NCBI GenBank assembly: GCA_025352685.1
Contig: JANXSN010000046.1
Span: forward strand, 1-48,350
Direction: 5' to 3'
Source: Sphingomonadales bacterium
Lineage (GTDB): Bacteria > Pseudomonadota > Alphaproteobacteria > Sphingomonadales > Sphingomonadaceae
Length of the DNA: 48,350 nucleotides
Position numbers and translations under genes: made by a program. The notes under the pieces were generated by a model. That model saw only the letters and a list, made by a program, of their open reading frames with translations, had not been told where the DNA came from and did not search any database. Shown piece by piece: positions 15,862-24,996 of this stretch. How positions within the stretch are numbered: the first letter of the stretch is position 1; each line of letters starts with the position of its first letter.

Positions 15862-16826
15862 CCTTGTCGAGGATTGCGAGGTCTTCGGGCGACAGCCGCA
15901 TAATGACGGCTCTCAAATTGTTCTCCAGTTGCTCCTGCCGCTTGGCACCGATGATGACTGTCGCAACGACTGGTTGATGCAGCAGTCACGCTAGCGCAAC
16001 CTGGGCAACAGTCGCGCCGTGCGCATCCGCAATGGGGGCATAGCGTCGATGCAGTCAAACGCGCGCGACTTGTCGACCGGTGGAAAATCGAAGGCGACCC
16101 GACGACCTTCCGCGTTCGCGCTGTCGCGCTCGTATTTGCCCGACAACAGCGCGCCCGCGAGCGGCGACCAAACCATCAGGCCAAGTCGTTCGGAAGTCAG
16201 CAACGGCACGATATCTCGTTCCAGATCGCGCCCCGCAATCGTATAATGCGTCTGCAACGTCTCGAACCGCGCCCACCCTTTAGCCTCCGAGCGCCCGAGT
16301 GCGTTGGCGATTTTCCACGCAGACCAGTTCGACACGCCGACATAGCGTACCTTCCCCGACGCCACGAGGTCGTCGGGTGCACGCAGCGTTTCATCGATTG
16401 GCTTCACACTGTCGTCGGCATGAATTTGGTAGAGATCGATATGATCAGTGCCAAGGCGCGACAGACTGCCTTCGATCGCATCCATAATGTGGCCGCGCGA
16501 CGCTCCCTTGTCGTTAGGCCGACTGCCCATCGCGCCACACACTTTGGTCGCGATGACGACGTCGCTGCGCTTGATGCCCAGATACTTGATTGATGCATCC
16601 ACAATTTGTTCGGAAACGCCGTTCGACGAGACGTCGGCGGTGTCGATGAAAATAATGCCTGCTTCCACGAGCCGCTTGACGATCGCGTCGGCGCCTGCCT
16701 CGTCCAAACCCGGCAATCGCCCCCGCCCCGCCACATGCTTCCGTTCGTTGCTTCGCCAACGGTCGTGGTGCCGAGGCAGAGTTTGGAAACGAACATGCCA
16801 GTGTTGCCGAGCTGGCCATAGCGCAT
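15770..16826 (-). pseudogene. Aldo/keto reductase, inactivated by several lesions
   Basis: From ATG 16826 the minus strand reads MRYGQLGNTGMFVSKLCLGT, the standard start of an aldo/keto reductase. It then loses frame in a G-rich stretch at 16700-16745, where at least two small indels are needed, and continues in another frame as GADAIVKRLVEAGIIFIDTAD...KVCGAMGS...DHIDLYQIH...VRYVGVSNWSAWK. A further one-base loss in the GGGGG run at 16034-16038 shifts IADAHGATVAQVALA out of frame. Finally a TGA at 15988-15986 replaces a Trp codon in the ALAWLLHQP motif. The remaining C-terminus (VIIGAKRQEQLENNL) continues to a TGA at 15772-15770. With four defects this is a real pseudogene, not a sequencing slip. 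The intact enzyme would be a YajO/Tas-like NADPH reductase. Confidence 0.85.
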
Positions 16827-16927
16827 GGAAGTGAGGCTCCTTGGTTGGTTTCCGGAGCTGGGGACCCGCGCATCCGATTGCATCCCCAGGCGATTGCATC
16901 CCACCGATCGCCTGCTAAGCGCGTTGC

Positions 16928-19183
16928 ATGCCCACCGACCTAAGCGATCCCGGCGATCCCTTTGACGCCATCGTTGATGCCCCTTTCGATATTGCGCTCT
17001 CGGACCGCTACCTCGTCTATGCAATGTCGACGATTACGGCACGGTCGTTACCCGATCTTCGCGACGGGTTGAAACCGGTACATCGCCGTCTGTTGTGGGC
17101 GATGCGTCTGCTTAAACTGTCACCGAGCGAAGCGTACAAGAAATGCGCGCGCGTCGTCGGAGATACGATCGGCAAATACCATCCGCACGGCGATCAGTCC
17201 GTTTATGATGCGATGGTCCGGTTGGCGCAGGATTTTGCGCTCCGCTATCCGTTGGTCGACGGTCAGGGCAATTTCGGTAACATCGACGGTGATAATGCGG
17301 CTGCGTACCGCTACACCGAAGCAAGACTTACGCAGGCAACGATCGATCTGATGGCCGGGCTCGACGACGGCACCGTCGATTTCAAGCCTACTTATAACGG
17401 TGAAGAAGAAGAGCCTGAAATCTTTCCCGGCTTGTTCCCCAATCTGTTGGCGAACGGTGCGAGCGGAATCGCGGTTGGCATGGCAACCAGCATTCCACCG
17501 CATAATGTCGCCGAGGTGATCGATGCCGCGTCCTATCTCATCGACGAGCCTGCAGCACACGACGCCGACCTTCTCCAGTTCATAGTTGGACCGGATTTCC
17601 CGACGGGCGGCCTAATCGTAGATCCGCCGACGATGATCGCGCAAGCCTATGCGACGGGTCGCGGCGGCTTCCGGGTGCGTGCGCGCTGGAACGTGGAAGA
17701 CTTGGGACGCGGCACTTGGATCGCGGTCGTCACCGAAATTCCCTATGGGGTCCAAAAAGGCAAGCTGATCGAGGCGCTGGCGGCACTGGTCAACGACCGC
17801 AAGCTGCCAATCCTCGCCGATGTTCGCGACGAGAGCGATGCGGAAATACGTCTCGTCATCGAGCCACGCAGCCGGGCTGTCGATCCGCACGTTCTCATGG
17901 AGAGCCTGTTCCGAATGTCGGAACTCGAAGTGCGCGTGCCGCTCAACATGAATGTGCTCGGCGCGGACCGTACACCACGTGTGATGAGCCTGAAGGCAGT
18001 GCTTGAGGCATGGCTGACCCACCAGATCGATGTACTCGTCCGTCGCGCTCAGCACCGCGTGGGTAAGATCGATGACCGCACCGAGCTTCTTGACGGGTAT
18101 ATCATCGCCTTCCTCAACCTCGATCGCGTGATTGAGATCATCCGGACAGAGGACGAGCCCAAGCCGTTGATGATGGCAGAATTCGGGCTCAACGACAGGC
18201 AGGTCGAGGCCATTCTCAATATGCGGCTCCGCAGCTTGCGCCGCCTTGAGGAAATGGAACTGCGCGCGGAACGCGACAAGCTCGCAAAGGAGCGTGCCGA
18301 GTTGGCAGCGTTGATTGAAAGCCCGGCCCGACAGAAGACGAGGTTGAAGAAGGATCTGGCGGCGCTGAGGACGCGCTATGCGCCGGAAACTGTTCTGGGC
18401 AAGCGGCGCACGACCGTGGAAGAAGCAGCGCCGCCGCGCGAAATTCCGCTCGATGCCATGATCGAGCGCGAGCCGCTCACGGTCATCCTGTCCCAGAAGG
18501 GGTGGATCCGCGCGCTCAAGGGTCATGCTGACTTGGCCAGTGCCGACATGTCGAAGTTCAAGGAAGGTGACGGTCCCGCCTTTGCATTCCACGCGCAGAC
18601 GACAGACAAGATCATCATCGCGGCCGCTGATGGACGGTTTTACACCCTGGCGGCTGACAAGCTCCCGGGTGGCCGGGGTTTTGGCGAGCCCGTGCGATTG
18701 ATGGTCGACCTTCCCGGAGAGGTTGGCATCGTGCAGCTGTTCGCCGCAAGATTGGAAACCCGGCTTTTGCTCGCCGCAAGCGACGGGCGTGGGTTTATTT
18801 CCAAGGTCGCTGACGTGATCGCCGAGACGCGAAAAGGGCGCCAGGTGGTGAATTTGCGTCCTGGTTCGACGCTTGCCGTCGTGTGGCGGGTCGGCGTCAA
18901 TGACGACACGGTGGCGACGATCGGAAACAATCGCCGTCTGCTCGTCTTCCCGCTCTCTGAACTACCTGAAATGGGGCGTGGACAAGGGGTGCAGCTTCAG
19001 AAATTTCGCGATGGCAGCCTGACGGATGCCAAGACGATTTTGATGGCGGGGGGGCTCAGCTGGGCAATGGGCGGAGACAGCGGACGCACGCGGAGCGAAA
19101 CCGACTTGATGCCGTGGCGTGCGGCACGGGGGGCAATCGGCCGGACACCACCAACAGGGTTTCCGCGCGACAACAAGTTTTAA
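16928..19183 (+). CDS. parC: DNA topoisomerase IV subunit A
   Basis: 751 residues. With ParE it decatenates daughter chromosomes. The breakage-reunion domain shows [22 protein letters not shown], the KYHPHGD helix and the active-site tyrosine Tyr129 in [10 protein letters not shown]; the coiled region and a six-bladed C-terminal domain follow ([45 protein letters not shown] blades). It is ParC rather than GyrA because of the length and the lack of a GyrA box. In the quinolone-determining region the residue corresponding to E. coli Ser80 is Gln90, while Asp94 occupies the Glu84 position. The end (GFPRDNKF) is poorly conserved. It diverges from the aldo/keto reductase pseudogene. Confidence 0.93.
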   Translation: MPTDLSDPGDPFDAIVDAPFDIALSDRYLVYAMSTITARSLPDLRDGLKPVHRRLLWAMRLLKLSPSEAYKKCARVVGDTIGKYHPHGDQSVYDAMVRLAQDFALRYPLVDGQGNFGNIDGDNAAAYRYTEARLTQATIDLMAGLDDGTVDFKPTYNGEEEEPEIFPGLFPNLLANGASGIAVGMATSIPPHNVAEVIDAASYLIDEPAAHDADLLQFIVGPDFPTGGLIVDPPTMIAQAYATGRGGFRVRARWNVEDLGRGTWIAVVTEIPYGVQKGKLIEALAALVNDRKLPILADVRDESDAEIRLVIEPRSRAVDPHVLMESLFRMSELEVRVPLNMNVLGADRTPRVMSLKAVLEAWLTHQIDVLVRRAQHRVGKIDDRTELLDGYIIAFLNLDRVIEIIRTEDEPKPLMMAEFGLNDRQVEAILNMRLRSLRRLEEMELRAERDKLAKERAELAALIESPARQKTRLKKDLAALRTRYAPETVLGKRRTTVEEAAPPREIPLDAMIEREPLTVILSQKGWIRALKGHADLASADMSKFKEGDGPAFAFHAQTTDKIIIAAADGRFYTLAADKLPGGRGFGEPVRLMVDLPGEVGIVQLFAARLETRLLLAASDGRGFISKVADVIAETRKGRQVVNLRPGSTLAVVWRVGVNDDTVATIGNNRRLLVFPLSELPEMGRGQGVQLQKFRDGSLTDAKTILMAGGLSWAMGGDSGRTRSETDLMPWRAARGAIGRTPPTGFPRDNKF

Positions 19184-19201
19184 GCCGGAACCTTTTCCGT
19201 A

Positions 19202-19219
19202 AACTCTGCCAGCAGAGTT
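19202..19219 (+). terminator. Hairpin after parC
   Basis: AACTCTG and CAGAGTT form a perfect seven-pair stem with loop CCAG, 18 bases past the parC stop. There is no T run after it, so it is a weak terminator at best. Confidence 0.3.
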
Positions 19220-19237
19220 CAAACATCTGCCAAATTG

Positions 19238-19250
19238 GTTCTTTCAGAAC
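19238..19250. promoter_or_regulatory. Palindrome upstream of the EAL-domain gene
   Basis: GTTCT-TTC-AGAAC is a perfect inverted repeat 31 bp before the ATG at 19282. It could be an operator for the cyclic-di-GMP gene. It does not match the alphaproteobacterial LexA box, which is a direct GTTC repeat. Confidence 0.25.
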
Positions 19251-19281
19251 GATTTAACGGTTTGCCTGCTATGACAGTCCA

Positions 19282-21003
19282 ATGGAGATCGTGGTCGCAC
19301 CGACTTCCGGACCGCTGCCGGTACCCAATTTTGGTGCACCGTCAGTAGAGACTCCGGCTATCCGCGTCGTGCATCAAGCTTATCTTGATGCCTTACCGGT
19401 TGCTGCCGCCGTCATCTCGCCGGCCAAACGCGGCGCGCAGATCCTTTTCAGCAACGAGCATTTTAAGCGACTTGGCATATCAAGCCGTCGGCATGATCGG
19501 GGCGATGTTCTCGCCCGTGTTCAGGCAACCGACCTGATCCGCCGGGTTTTGGCCGGCGTGAGCGAGGGCGGGAGGTTTGACTGGCGCGACGATGGCCTCA
19601 TAGATGGCCGTCATTTCACGGTCGCGGTCGCGCCGCTCGGGGCCGGTGCGGGGTCGGGCGCCCGCGCGTTGGTCACGCTGATTGACAGGACCAGCGAAGT
19701 TCAAGTCGGTGAATCACTGAGACGGCAAATTTTGTCCGATCCGCTGACGGGTCTCGCCAACCGGACCGGCTTTGTCGAAGGTCTGGAGGTGGGGATCACA
19801 GACGATGGGCCTCACAGTTTTGCAATGGTCCTCATCGATCTCTCGCGGTTTAGCCGTATCAATGAGTGTGTGGGATCGCTCTGCGGAGACGAACTTATAA
19901 TCACCGTTGCACGGCGGCTGCTGTCCGTTTTGCGGGTTTCCGATCTGCTCGGTCGGACGGGCGCAAATGAATTCGCGATTGCAGTGCGTATCACCGATGG
20001 GCCAGGCGACGTGCTGCATGTCGCCCGCCGGGTGGAAGCATCGCTTGCTCAGCCATTTCGGCTGTCGGATTTCGAAATCAAAATCGACTGCGCGATCGGC
20101 TGTGCGTTGACCGACGACGGCCACACCGAAAATCTGTTTCGTCACGCGCAGCTTGCGCTCAAGTTTGCAAAGGCATCGAAACGGATCGAAGTCTACCAAC
20201 CTGCGGTGCTCAATGCGGCGCGCCGGCGCTTCACACTCGAAACCGAATTGCGTCGGGCCATCGAGCGGGACGAGTTGACGATGGCCTACCAGCCGCTGAT
20301 GTCGCTGGCGGATGGCAAGATCGCCGGATTCGAGTGCCTTGCAAGATGGGATCATCCCGACCTTGGATCGATCCCCCCGAGTGAGTTTATTGCCGTTGCC
20401 GAAGATTCCGGCCTGATCGTTCCCCTCGGACGCTGGGCGCTCGATCGTGCGCTCAAGACGCTGGCCGCATGGGACATGGCGGCACAGCGTGAGCTGCCGA
20501 TATATTTCGGTGTAAACCTATCCCCGATTCAGGTGGCGCGCGACGACGTCGCAACCGTGGTTGCCTCCTCGCTGCGAAATCACTGCCTTGCAGGTAACCG
20601 GCTCTCAATCGAACTCACCGAAAGCGTGATCGTCGGCGATCCCGAGCGCGCGGGCAAGACGCTTGAAGCGCTGAAGTGCTGTGATGCCATTGTGGCGATG
20701 GACGATTTCGGAACCGGTTTTTCTAACCTCGCCAGCTTACAAAAACTGCCGATTGACGTGCTCAAAATAGACCGCAGCTTCGTAACAGGGATGCTCGATG
20801 ATCCTGACAAAGTTGCAATTGTTCGCGCGATCCTCAGCCTCGCGCAAGCTTTGGGCATGACCACGACGGCCGAGGGCATCGAGACTGCCGAACTTGCGCG
20901 AAGGCTGGCGGCGCTCGGCTGTACAACGGGCCAGGGCTATTTATTTAGTCGGCCACTCGACAACGACGACGCGTTTGTCTTTGCGCTTAATGCGCTGCGC
21001 TGA
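19282..21003 (+). CDS. PAS-GGDEF(degenerate)-EAL cyclic-di-GMP protein
   Basis: 573 residues, no membrane segment. Residues about 30-150 look like a PAS sensor. A GGDEF domain follows (SDPLTGLANRTGF, VLIDLSRFSRINE), but its signature is RTGANEF instead of R-GGDEF, so cyclase activity is probably lost. The EAL domain (about 325-573) keeps the residues needed for phosphodiesterase action: ECLARW at the EAL position, the Asn in FGVNLSPIQ, the Glu in IELTES, MDDFGTGFS, LKIDRSFV, and TTAEGIET with the Gln in GCTTGQGYLFSRPL. It most likely hydrolyses c-di-GMP, with the GGDEF part acting as a GTP sensor or scaffold. Its 3' end overlaps the convergent cca gene by 17 bp. Confidence 0.88.
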   Translation: MEIVVAPTSGPLPVPNFGAPSVETPAIRVVHQAYLDALPVAAAVISPAKRGAQILFSNEHFKRLGISSRRHDRGDVLARVQATDLIRRVLAGVSEGGRFDWRDDGLIDGRHFTVAVAPLGAGAGSGARALVTLIDRTSEVQVGESLRRQILSDPLTGLANRTGFVEGLEVGITDDGPHSFAMVLIDLSRFSRINECVGSLCGDELIITVARRLLSVLRVSDLLGRTGANEFAIAVRITDGPGDVLHVARRVEASLAQPFRLSDFEIKIDCAIGCALTDDGHTENLFRHAQLALKFAKASKRIEVYQPAVLNAARRRFTLETELRRAIERDELTMAYQPLMSLADGKIAGFECLARWDHPDLGSIPPSEFIAVAEDSGLIVPLGRWALDRALKTLAAWDMAAQRELPIYFGVNLSPIQVARDDVATVVASSLRNHCLAGNRLSIELTESVIVGDPERAGKTLEALKCCDAIVAMDDFGTGFSNLASLQKLPIDVLKIDRSFVTGMLDDPDKVAIVRAILSLAQALGMTTTAEGIETAELARRLAALGCTTGQGYLFSRPLDNDDAFVFALNALR

Positions 21004-22165
21004 GTTCTTCACTCACAATGGTGTCCAACTGGGCGCCAGTGGGAAAATCCGTTTCGATCCAACGCTGTTCGATGACGGCAAGGGTCTGCGCCACGACTGG
21101 TCCCCGGGCCAATCCGCGATCGATGAGATTGCCGCCCGAGATCGGCAAAATCGGACGCTGCCAATGCGTGAGCATCGCAATCTCTTCAGCTGTTCCGTTC
21201 CCGAGCAGTAGCCGGTCGATCGCGCTTTCGGTGCCTAGCCGATAGGCAAGAGCCTGCGGAGTTCCCTCGTGTGGACAAGCGGCGGCTACCAGTCGTTTTG
21301 CGGTCGCTTTCGATAATTTCAACCGTCCGCCGACAGACGCCGCGAAGTCGGCGCGGCCATCGATGAGGGCAGACAGCCGCCGGATACCGTCGCTTGCGAT
21401 GCCAAAATGACGTTCACGCGTAACCAGCCGTTCGAGCGGTGCAAAGTTGACGATTTCGGGCAGGACCGGGCGCAAGATGCCGCGCGAAATCATAGAAGCA
21501 ACGACGTTTACCGGGTCGTCGGCTGCGAGCAGCTTTAAGAGCTCGGCCGCAATCCTCTCACGCGAAAGCGCCATCAGATCGTTGGCGCGAGCAGCGCAAG
21601 CCGCCAGACCCGCGGCATCGGGCTCGCCGTGTCCAAAACGCGCGTGAAAGCGGAAGAAGCGAAGGATGCGGAGATGGTCCTCGGCAATTCGCGTTAACGG
21701 GTCACCAATAAAGCGGACGCGCCGTCGATCGAGGTCTTCGAGACCGCCAAACCAATCGAAAATTTCGCCGGTCAGGGGGTCGGCGTAGAGCGCATTGATC
21801 GTAAAGTCGCGGCGACTGGCGTCCTCGCGCCAGTTATCGCTGAAAGCCACGGTTGCATGACGCCCATCAGTCGCCACGTCCCGGCGTAGCGTCGTGACTT
21901 CGACTGGCCCCCCCGCCGTCAAGGCCGTTACCGTTCCGTGCGCAATACCGGTGGGTACTGCTTTGATATCTGCTGCCTTTAGTGCGGCCATTACCTCATC
22001 GGGCAGAAGCCGCGTTGCCACGTCGACGTCACTAACCGTCAGGCCAAGCAATCCATCACGCACGGCGCCCCCGACGAAACGGGCTTGGGCCGGTCCACCC
22101 AAGGCTTCGATGAGCGAGGCGAGGCCGGGCCGCATGCGCCAATCGCCTTGCGCGAGTACTACCAT
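20987..22165 (-). CDS. cca: CCA tRNA nucleotidyltransferase
   Basis: 392 residues from ATG 22165; this start overlaps the stop of the upstream Nudix gene (ATGGTAG) and removes a non-conserved extension. The class II head domain shows RFVGGAVRDGLLG, the DVDVAT metal-binding pair, VPTGIAHGTVT, and DNWREDASRRDFTINAL; the neck has EDHLRILRFFRFHARFG. The enzyme adds or repairs the 3' CCA of tRNAs. It is the last gene of a three-gene overlapping operon (DUF1285, Nudix, cca), an order I associate with alphaproteobacteria. Both tRNAs in this window already encode CCA, so the role here would be repair. Confidence 0.93.
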   Translation of the reverse strand: MVVLAQGDWRMRPGLASLIEALGGPAQARFVGGAVRDGLLGLTVSDVDVATRLLPDEVMAALKAADIKAVPTGIAHGTVTALTAGGPVEVTTLRRDVATDGRHATVAFSDNWREDASRRDFTINALYADPLTGEIFDWFGGLEDLDRRRVRFIGDPLTRIAEDHLRILRFFRFHARFGHGEPDAAGLAACAARANDLMALSRERIAAELLKLLAADDPVNVVASMISRGILRPVLPEIVNFAPLERLVTRERHFGIASDGIRRLSALIDGRADFAASVGGRLKLSKATAKRLVAAACPHEGTPQALAYRLGTESAIDRLLLGNGTAEEIAMLTHWQRPILPISGGNLIDRGLARGPVVAQTLAVIEQRWIETDFPTGAQLDTIVSEELSAAH

Positions 22166-22743
22166 TTGAGCCGCGCCGACAGATTGACCAGCATCGCCGC
22201 AGTCGCGCCCCATATCCTACGTTCCTCCCACATCATCTCGATATAGGACCGTTCGTTTCCTTCAAACATCACGCGCTGTTCAGCGTGGTTAGCCGTGTCG
22301 AGGACGAACGCGAGGGGTACTTCGAAGACGGCCGCCACTTCGCGATCGTGGGGGATGAGGGGCAGGTTGGGTGGAATGACGCCGACCACCGGAACAATAC
22401 TGAAACCGGTGACCGTGTGATAAGGATCCAGCGGACTGATAATTTCGACCGCCGCTGGCGGCAGTGCCACTTCTTCGTAAGCTTCGCGCAGTGCTGCGGC
22501 AATCGCGTCGGCATCGCCCTCATCGACGCGACCGCCGGGAAAGGCGACCTGGCCGGCGTGGCGGCGCATGGTTTCTGGACGTTGGGTCAGTATCAGCCCG
22601 GGCTTGGGTCTGTCGGTGATCGCGATCAGCACCGCGGCAGGCGTACCGGTTTGCTCGAACGCCTGGCGCATGTCGTTGGCATAAGGGACAGGATGCCCTT
22701 GCGTAGCGGACAGGCTGGTTCGCAGCCGATCGGCGAGGGTCAT
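22159..22743 (-). CDS. Nudix hydrolase, CoA pyrophosphatase type
   Basis: 194 residues with a complete Nudix box, GGRVDEGDADAIAAALREAY followed by EEV, preceded by RRHAGQVAFPGG, which is the UPF0035 pattern of CoA diphosphatases such as NudL/YeaB. It probably cleaves coenzyme A or acyl-CoA to phosphopantetheine derivatives and 3',5'-ADP. The ATG overlaps the DUF1285 stop as ATGA and its own stop overlaps the cca start, so the three genes should be translated together. Confidence 0.88.
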   Translation of the reverse strand: MTLADRLRTSLSATQGHPVPYANDMRQAFEQTGTPAAVLIAITDRPKPGLILTQRPETMRRHAGQVAFPGGRVDEGDADAIAAALREAYEEVALPPAAVEIISPLDPYHTVTGFSIVPVVGVIPPNLPLIPHDREVAAVFEVPLAFVLDTANHAEQRVMFEGNERSYIEMMWEERRIWGATAAMLVNLSARLKW

Positions 22744-23300
22744 GCAGTCATCGCAAAGAAAGCGCCTTGGCTCCAGACGCCCGGTGGATCGGTTTGGTCA
22801 CTCAAGGCCATTTCGACGAGTTCGTAATATACCGGTCGCGCGATCAGCGCATCGAGCCCGCTGCGGACGCTCAAGCGGGGATGCGGCCCATTCTCGCCGA
22901 CCGCAAAACAAAGCCTGTTGATGGGGCCGGCGACGACAAAATCGCCTGTGTTCAAGCGGAACGCGAGGCGGCGGTCTGTCCCGGTGCCGTCACTCTTGAC
23001 CTCTACGGCAAGAAAAGGTGCGTCGTCGACCGCGATGTCGAGCTTCTCACCAGGCGTAACGAGGACGAAGCGGCCGTCGGGCTCACGACGCAGGATCGTG
23101 GAAAAGAGTCGCACCATTTCGGGCCGCCCGATCAGGGTTCCTTGATGATACCAGCTTCCGTCGCGCGCGATCCGCATTTCGCTGTCGCCGCAATGCGCCG
23201 GGTTCCATTTTTCCACCGGTGGCACGTGCTGTTCTTTCAGCGCTCGCACAACTTCGGTCATCGACATCGTGGCAAGGTCAAGCGGGGCATTGATCGGCAT
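22740..23300 (-). CDS. DUF1285 domain-containing protein
   Basis: 186 residues of the DUF1285 family. Typical segments are EKWNPAHCGDSEMRIARDGS, WYHQGTLIGRPEMVRLFSTI, LRREPDGRFVLVTPGEKL and VDDAPFLAVEV. The family has a known fold but no established biochemical role. First gene in the DUF1285-Nudix-cca operon, 9 bp after the stop of a GNAT gene on the same strand, so that gene may belong to the transcript too. Confidence 0.85.
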   Translation of the reverse strand: MPINAPLDLATMSMTEVVRALKEQHVPPVEKWNPAHCGDSEMRIARDGSWYHQGTLIGRPEMVRLFSTILRREPDGRFVLVTPGEKLDIAVDDAPFLAVEVKSDGTGTDRRLAFRLNTGDFVVAGPINRLCFAVGENGPHPRLSVRSGLDALIARPVYYELVEMALSDQTDPPGVWSQGAFFAMTA

Positions 23301-23309
23301 GACGACGAC

Positions 23310-23810
23310 TTAGGGTCTGGACGCGGCAAGCGCAAAGGCGCGCGGACCAAGCCACCCTGACGCTGGCAAACCTGAGGCGTTGCGCGCCAGCAAGCGATGC
23401 CGTTCGACCGGGCCGGGGGTATGCCAGTTGCCGGTTGCAGCGGCGGTGAAGCCAAAAAAGTGTCCATAATATTCGGGATCGCCGATCATCACCATGGGTG
23501 TATCCGGCGCAGCACGAATGAGCGTTCCCATCAACTTGCGCCCCAGCCCACTGCGTTGACGATCGGGGGCCACAGCAACGGGACCGACAAGGACGACGTC
23601 AGCGTTGCCCACGGCGACGGGCCAGCTTTGCAAGCTTGCGACCAGTCGATCGCCATCGAACGCTGCAAAGCTCAGCTCGGGCAGTACGGGCATGGCGTTG
23701 CGGATGCGGTATGCTGTTCGGTGATGACGGTCGGTCCCGAACGCTGCGTCGAGCAAATTCTCGACGGCGTCCGCAGCAGCGTGCGACAAGCAGGTTATCA
23801 TGGTCGTCAT
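23310..23810 (-). CDS. GNAT family N-acetyltransferase
   Basis: About 166 residues from ATG 23810 (MTTMITCLSHAAADAVENLL); a longer frame to 23852 exists but overlaps the promoter region of folB. The acetyl-CoA binding motif A is clear: VGPVAVAPDRQRSGLGRKLM, followed by MVMIGDPEYYGHFFGF, the YhbS-like pattern. The acceptor is unknown. It diverges from folB across 70 bp. Confidence 0.82.
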   Translation of the reverse strand: MTTMITCLSHAAADAVENLLDAAFGTDRHHRTAYRIRNAMPVLPELSFAAFDGDRLVASLQSWPVAVGNADVVLVGPVAVAPDRQRSGLGRKLMGTLIRAAPDTPMVMIGDPEYYGHFFGFTAAATGNWHTPGPVERHRLLARNASGLPASGWLGPRAFALAASRP

Positions 23811-23880
23811 GGGCGGCGCGCATTTAGCGTGAATTGCAGGAATTGAAACCATCGGCGCACACGCCTAGGCGGCGAGTCGT

Positions 23881-24252
23881 ATGAATGATCTTCTCCAGCT
23901 TTGCGTCCACGACCTTGAAGTGCTGGTTTTGACCGGGATTTACTCGGAGGAGACGGACCTGCCTCAACCGCTGCGAATCTCGGTGACTGTCGACCTCGAC
24001 GCACCTGACCGCTTCGAGCCTGAAACGCCGCTGTCAGCATCGAAAAACTACATGGATCTGAAACACGCGGCGACCGCCGCCCTGCCACCGGGATTGCATT
24101 TCAAGCTGGTCGAGGCAGTTGCCGACCATATCGCCGAAACGCTACTGTTCGGGGACCGGCGCGTCGCGCGGGTCGAAGTCGCGATCGTCAAATTGGCGCT
24201 CAGCGAAGCAGACGAATCCATCGGCATTCGACGCGTCCGGCATCGGCGGTGA
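23881..24252 (+). CDS. folB: Dihydroneopterin aldolase
   Basis: 123 residues of the FolB/DHNA family, cleaving 7,8-dihydroneopterin to 6-hydroxymethyl-dihydropterin and glycolaldehyde in folate synthesis. Visible family features are LEVLVLTGIYSEET near the N-terminus, PLRISVTVDLD, the NYMDLKHA region, KLVEAVADHIAETLL and VEVAIVKLAL. The length agrees with the family. The TGA lies within the GTGA start of the next gene, which encodes a reductase of a type that acts on pterins. Confidence 0.85.
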   Translation: MNDLLQLCVHDLEVLVLTGIYSEETDLPQPLRISVTVDLDAPDRFEPETPLSASKNYMDLKHAATAALPPGLHFKLVEAVADHIAETLLFGDRRVARVEVAIVKLALSEADESIGIRRVRHRR

Positions 24253-24989
24253 AGCTGGCGCTGATTACCGGCGGTCATCGGCGTCTCGGCGCGGCGATCG
24301 CCGCGCGATTGGCCACAGAAGGCTGGACGCTGGCGTTGCACGGTGCGCACGACGCAACACCTGATCCATCGCTTGCTGCTGTGCTGTCGCGCACGGCTGT
24401 CGTTTGGCATGGATTCATCGCTAACCTGGCGGACAGCCAGGCTGTGAACGCGCTGATCCCGGCTGTCATCGCGCAATTTGGCGTTGCGCCGACCCTGCTT
24501 GTGAACAATGCGGCCATTTTCGAGGATGACGGCGCGATGACCGCGGATGCCACAGCGATCGCGGCGCATCACGCCGTGAACGCCGCGGCACCCGTGGCTT
24601 TGGCGCTGGCCCTTTACCGGACGGGTGGGTACGGTTCAGTTGTTAACATCGTCGACCAGCGCATCCGTAATCCGGTACCCGACCAGCTCAGCTACAGCCT
24701 CTCGAAAGCAGCGCTGGCCTCGGCCACGCGGACTCTCGCTGTAGCCCTGGCGCCGCGCCTTCGTTTCAATGCAGTGGCACCCGGCCTCACGCTACCGACG
24801 GCAAACTATGACGAGGCAGCGATGGCCCGGATCGCGACCGCGATGCCGCTTGGCCGTCTCGCGACACCAGCCGAAATTGCCGATGCGGTTTTATTTCTGG
24901 CGGGCGCTGAAAGTATCACTGGCCAAACCATATTTGTCGACGGCGGTGCTAACCTCAAAAGCTTCGATCGCGACTTCGTGTATCTCTGA
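24249..24989 (+). CDS. SDR family oxidoreductase, pteridine-reductase-like
   Basis: 246 residues, GTG start overlapping the folB stop. Short-chain dehydrogenase features: the nucleotide site ITGGHRRLG near residue 7, LLVNNAAIFEDD, the catalytic YSLSK, NAVAPGL and the C-terminal VTG-like ITGQTIFVDGG. The arginine-containing TGxxRRLG loop suits NADPH and is shared with pteridine reductases and FolM. NIVDQRIRNPVPDQLSYSLSK resembles those enzymes, in which Asp replaces the catalytic Ser. Coupling to folB supports a role in reduced-pterin supply, for instance dihydromonapterin or dihydrofolate reduction. Confidence 0.82.
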   Translation: MKLALITGGHRRLGAAIAARLATEGWTLALHGAHDATPDPSLAAVLSRTAVVWHGFIANLADSQAVNALIPAVIAQFGVAPTLLVNNAAIFEDDGAMTADATAIAAHHAVNAAAPVALALALYRTGGYGSVVNIVDQRIRNPVPDQLSYSLSKAALASATRTLAVALAPRLRFNAVAPGLTLPTANYDEAAMARIATAMPLGRLATPAEIADAVLFLAGAESITGQTIFVDGGANLKSFDRDFVYL

Positions 24990-24996
24990 GGGCCTT

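Noticed and set aside
19238-19250. GTTCT-TTC-AGAAC considered as an SOS (LexA) box
   Set aside because: Alphaproteobacterial LexA sites are direct GTTC-N7-GTTC repeats; this is inverted with a three-base gap.
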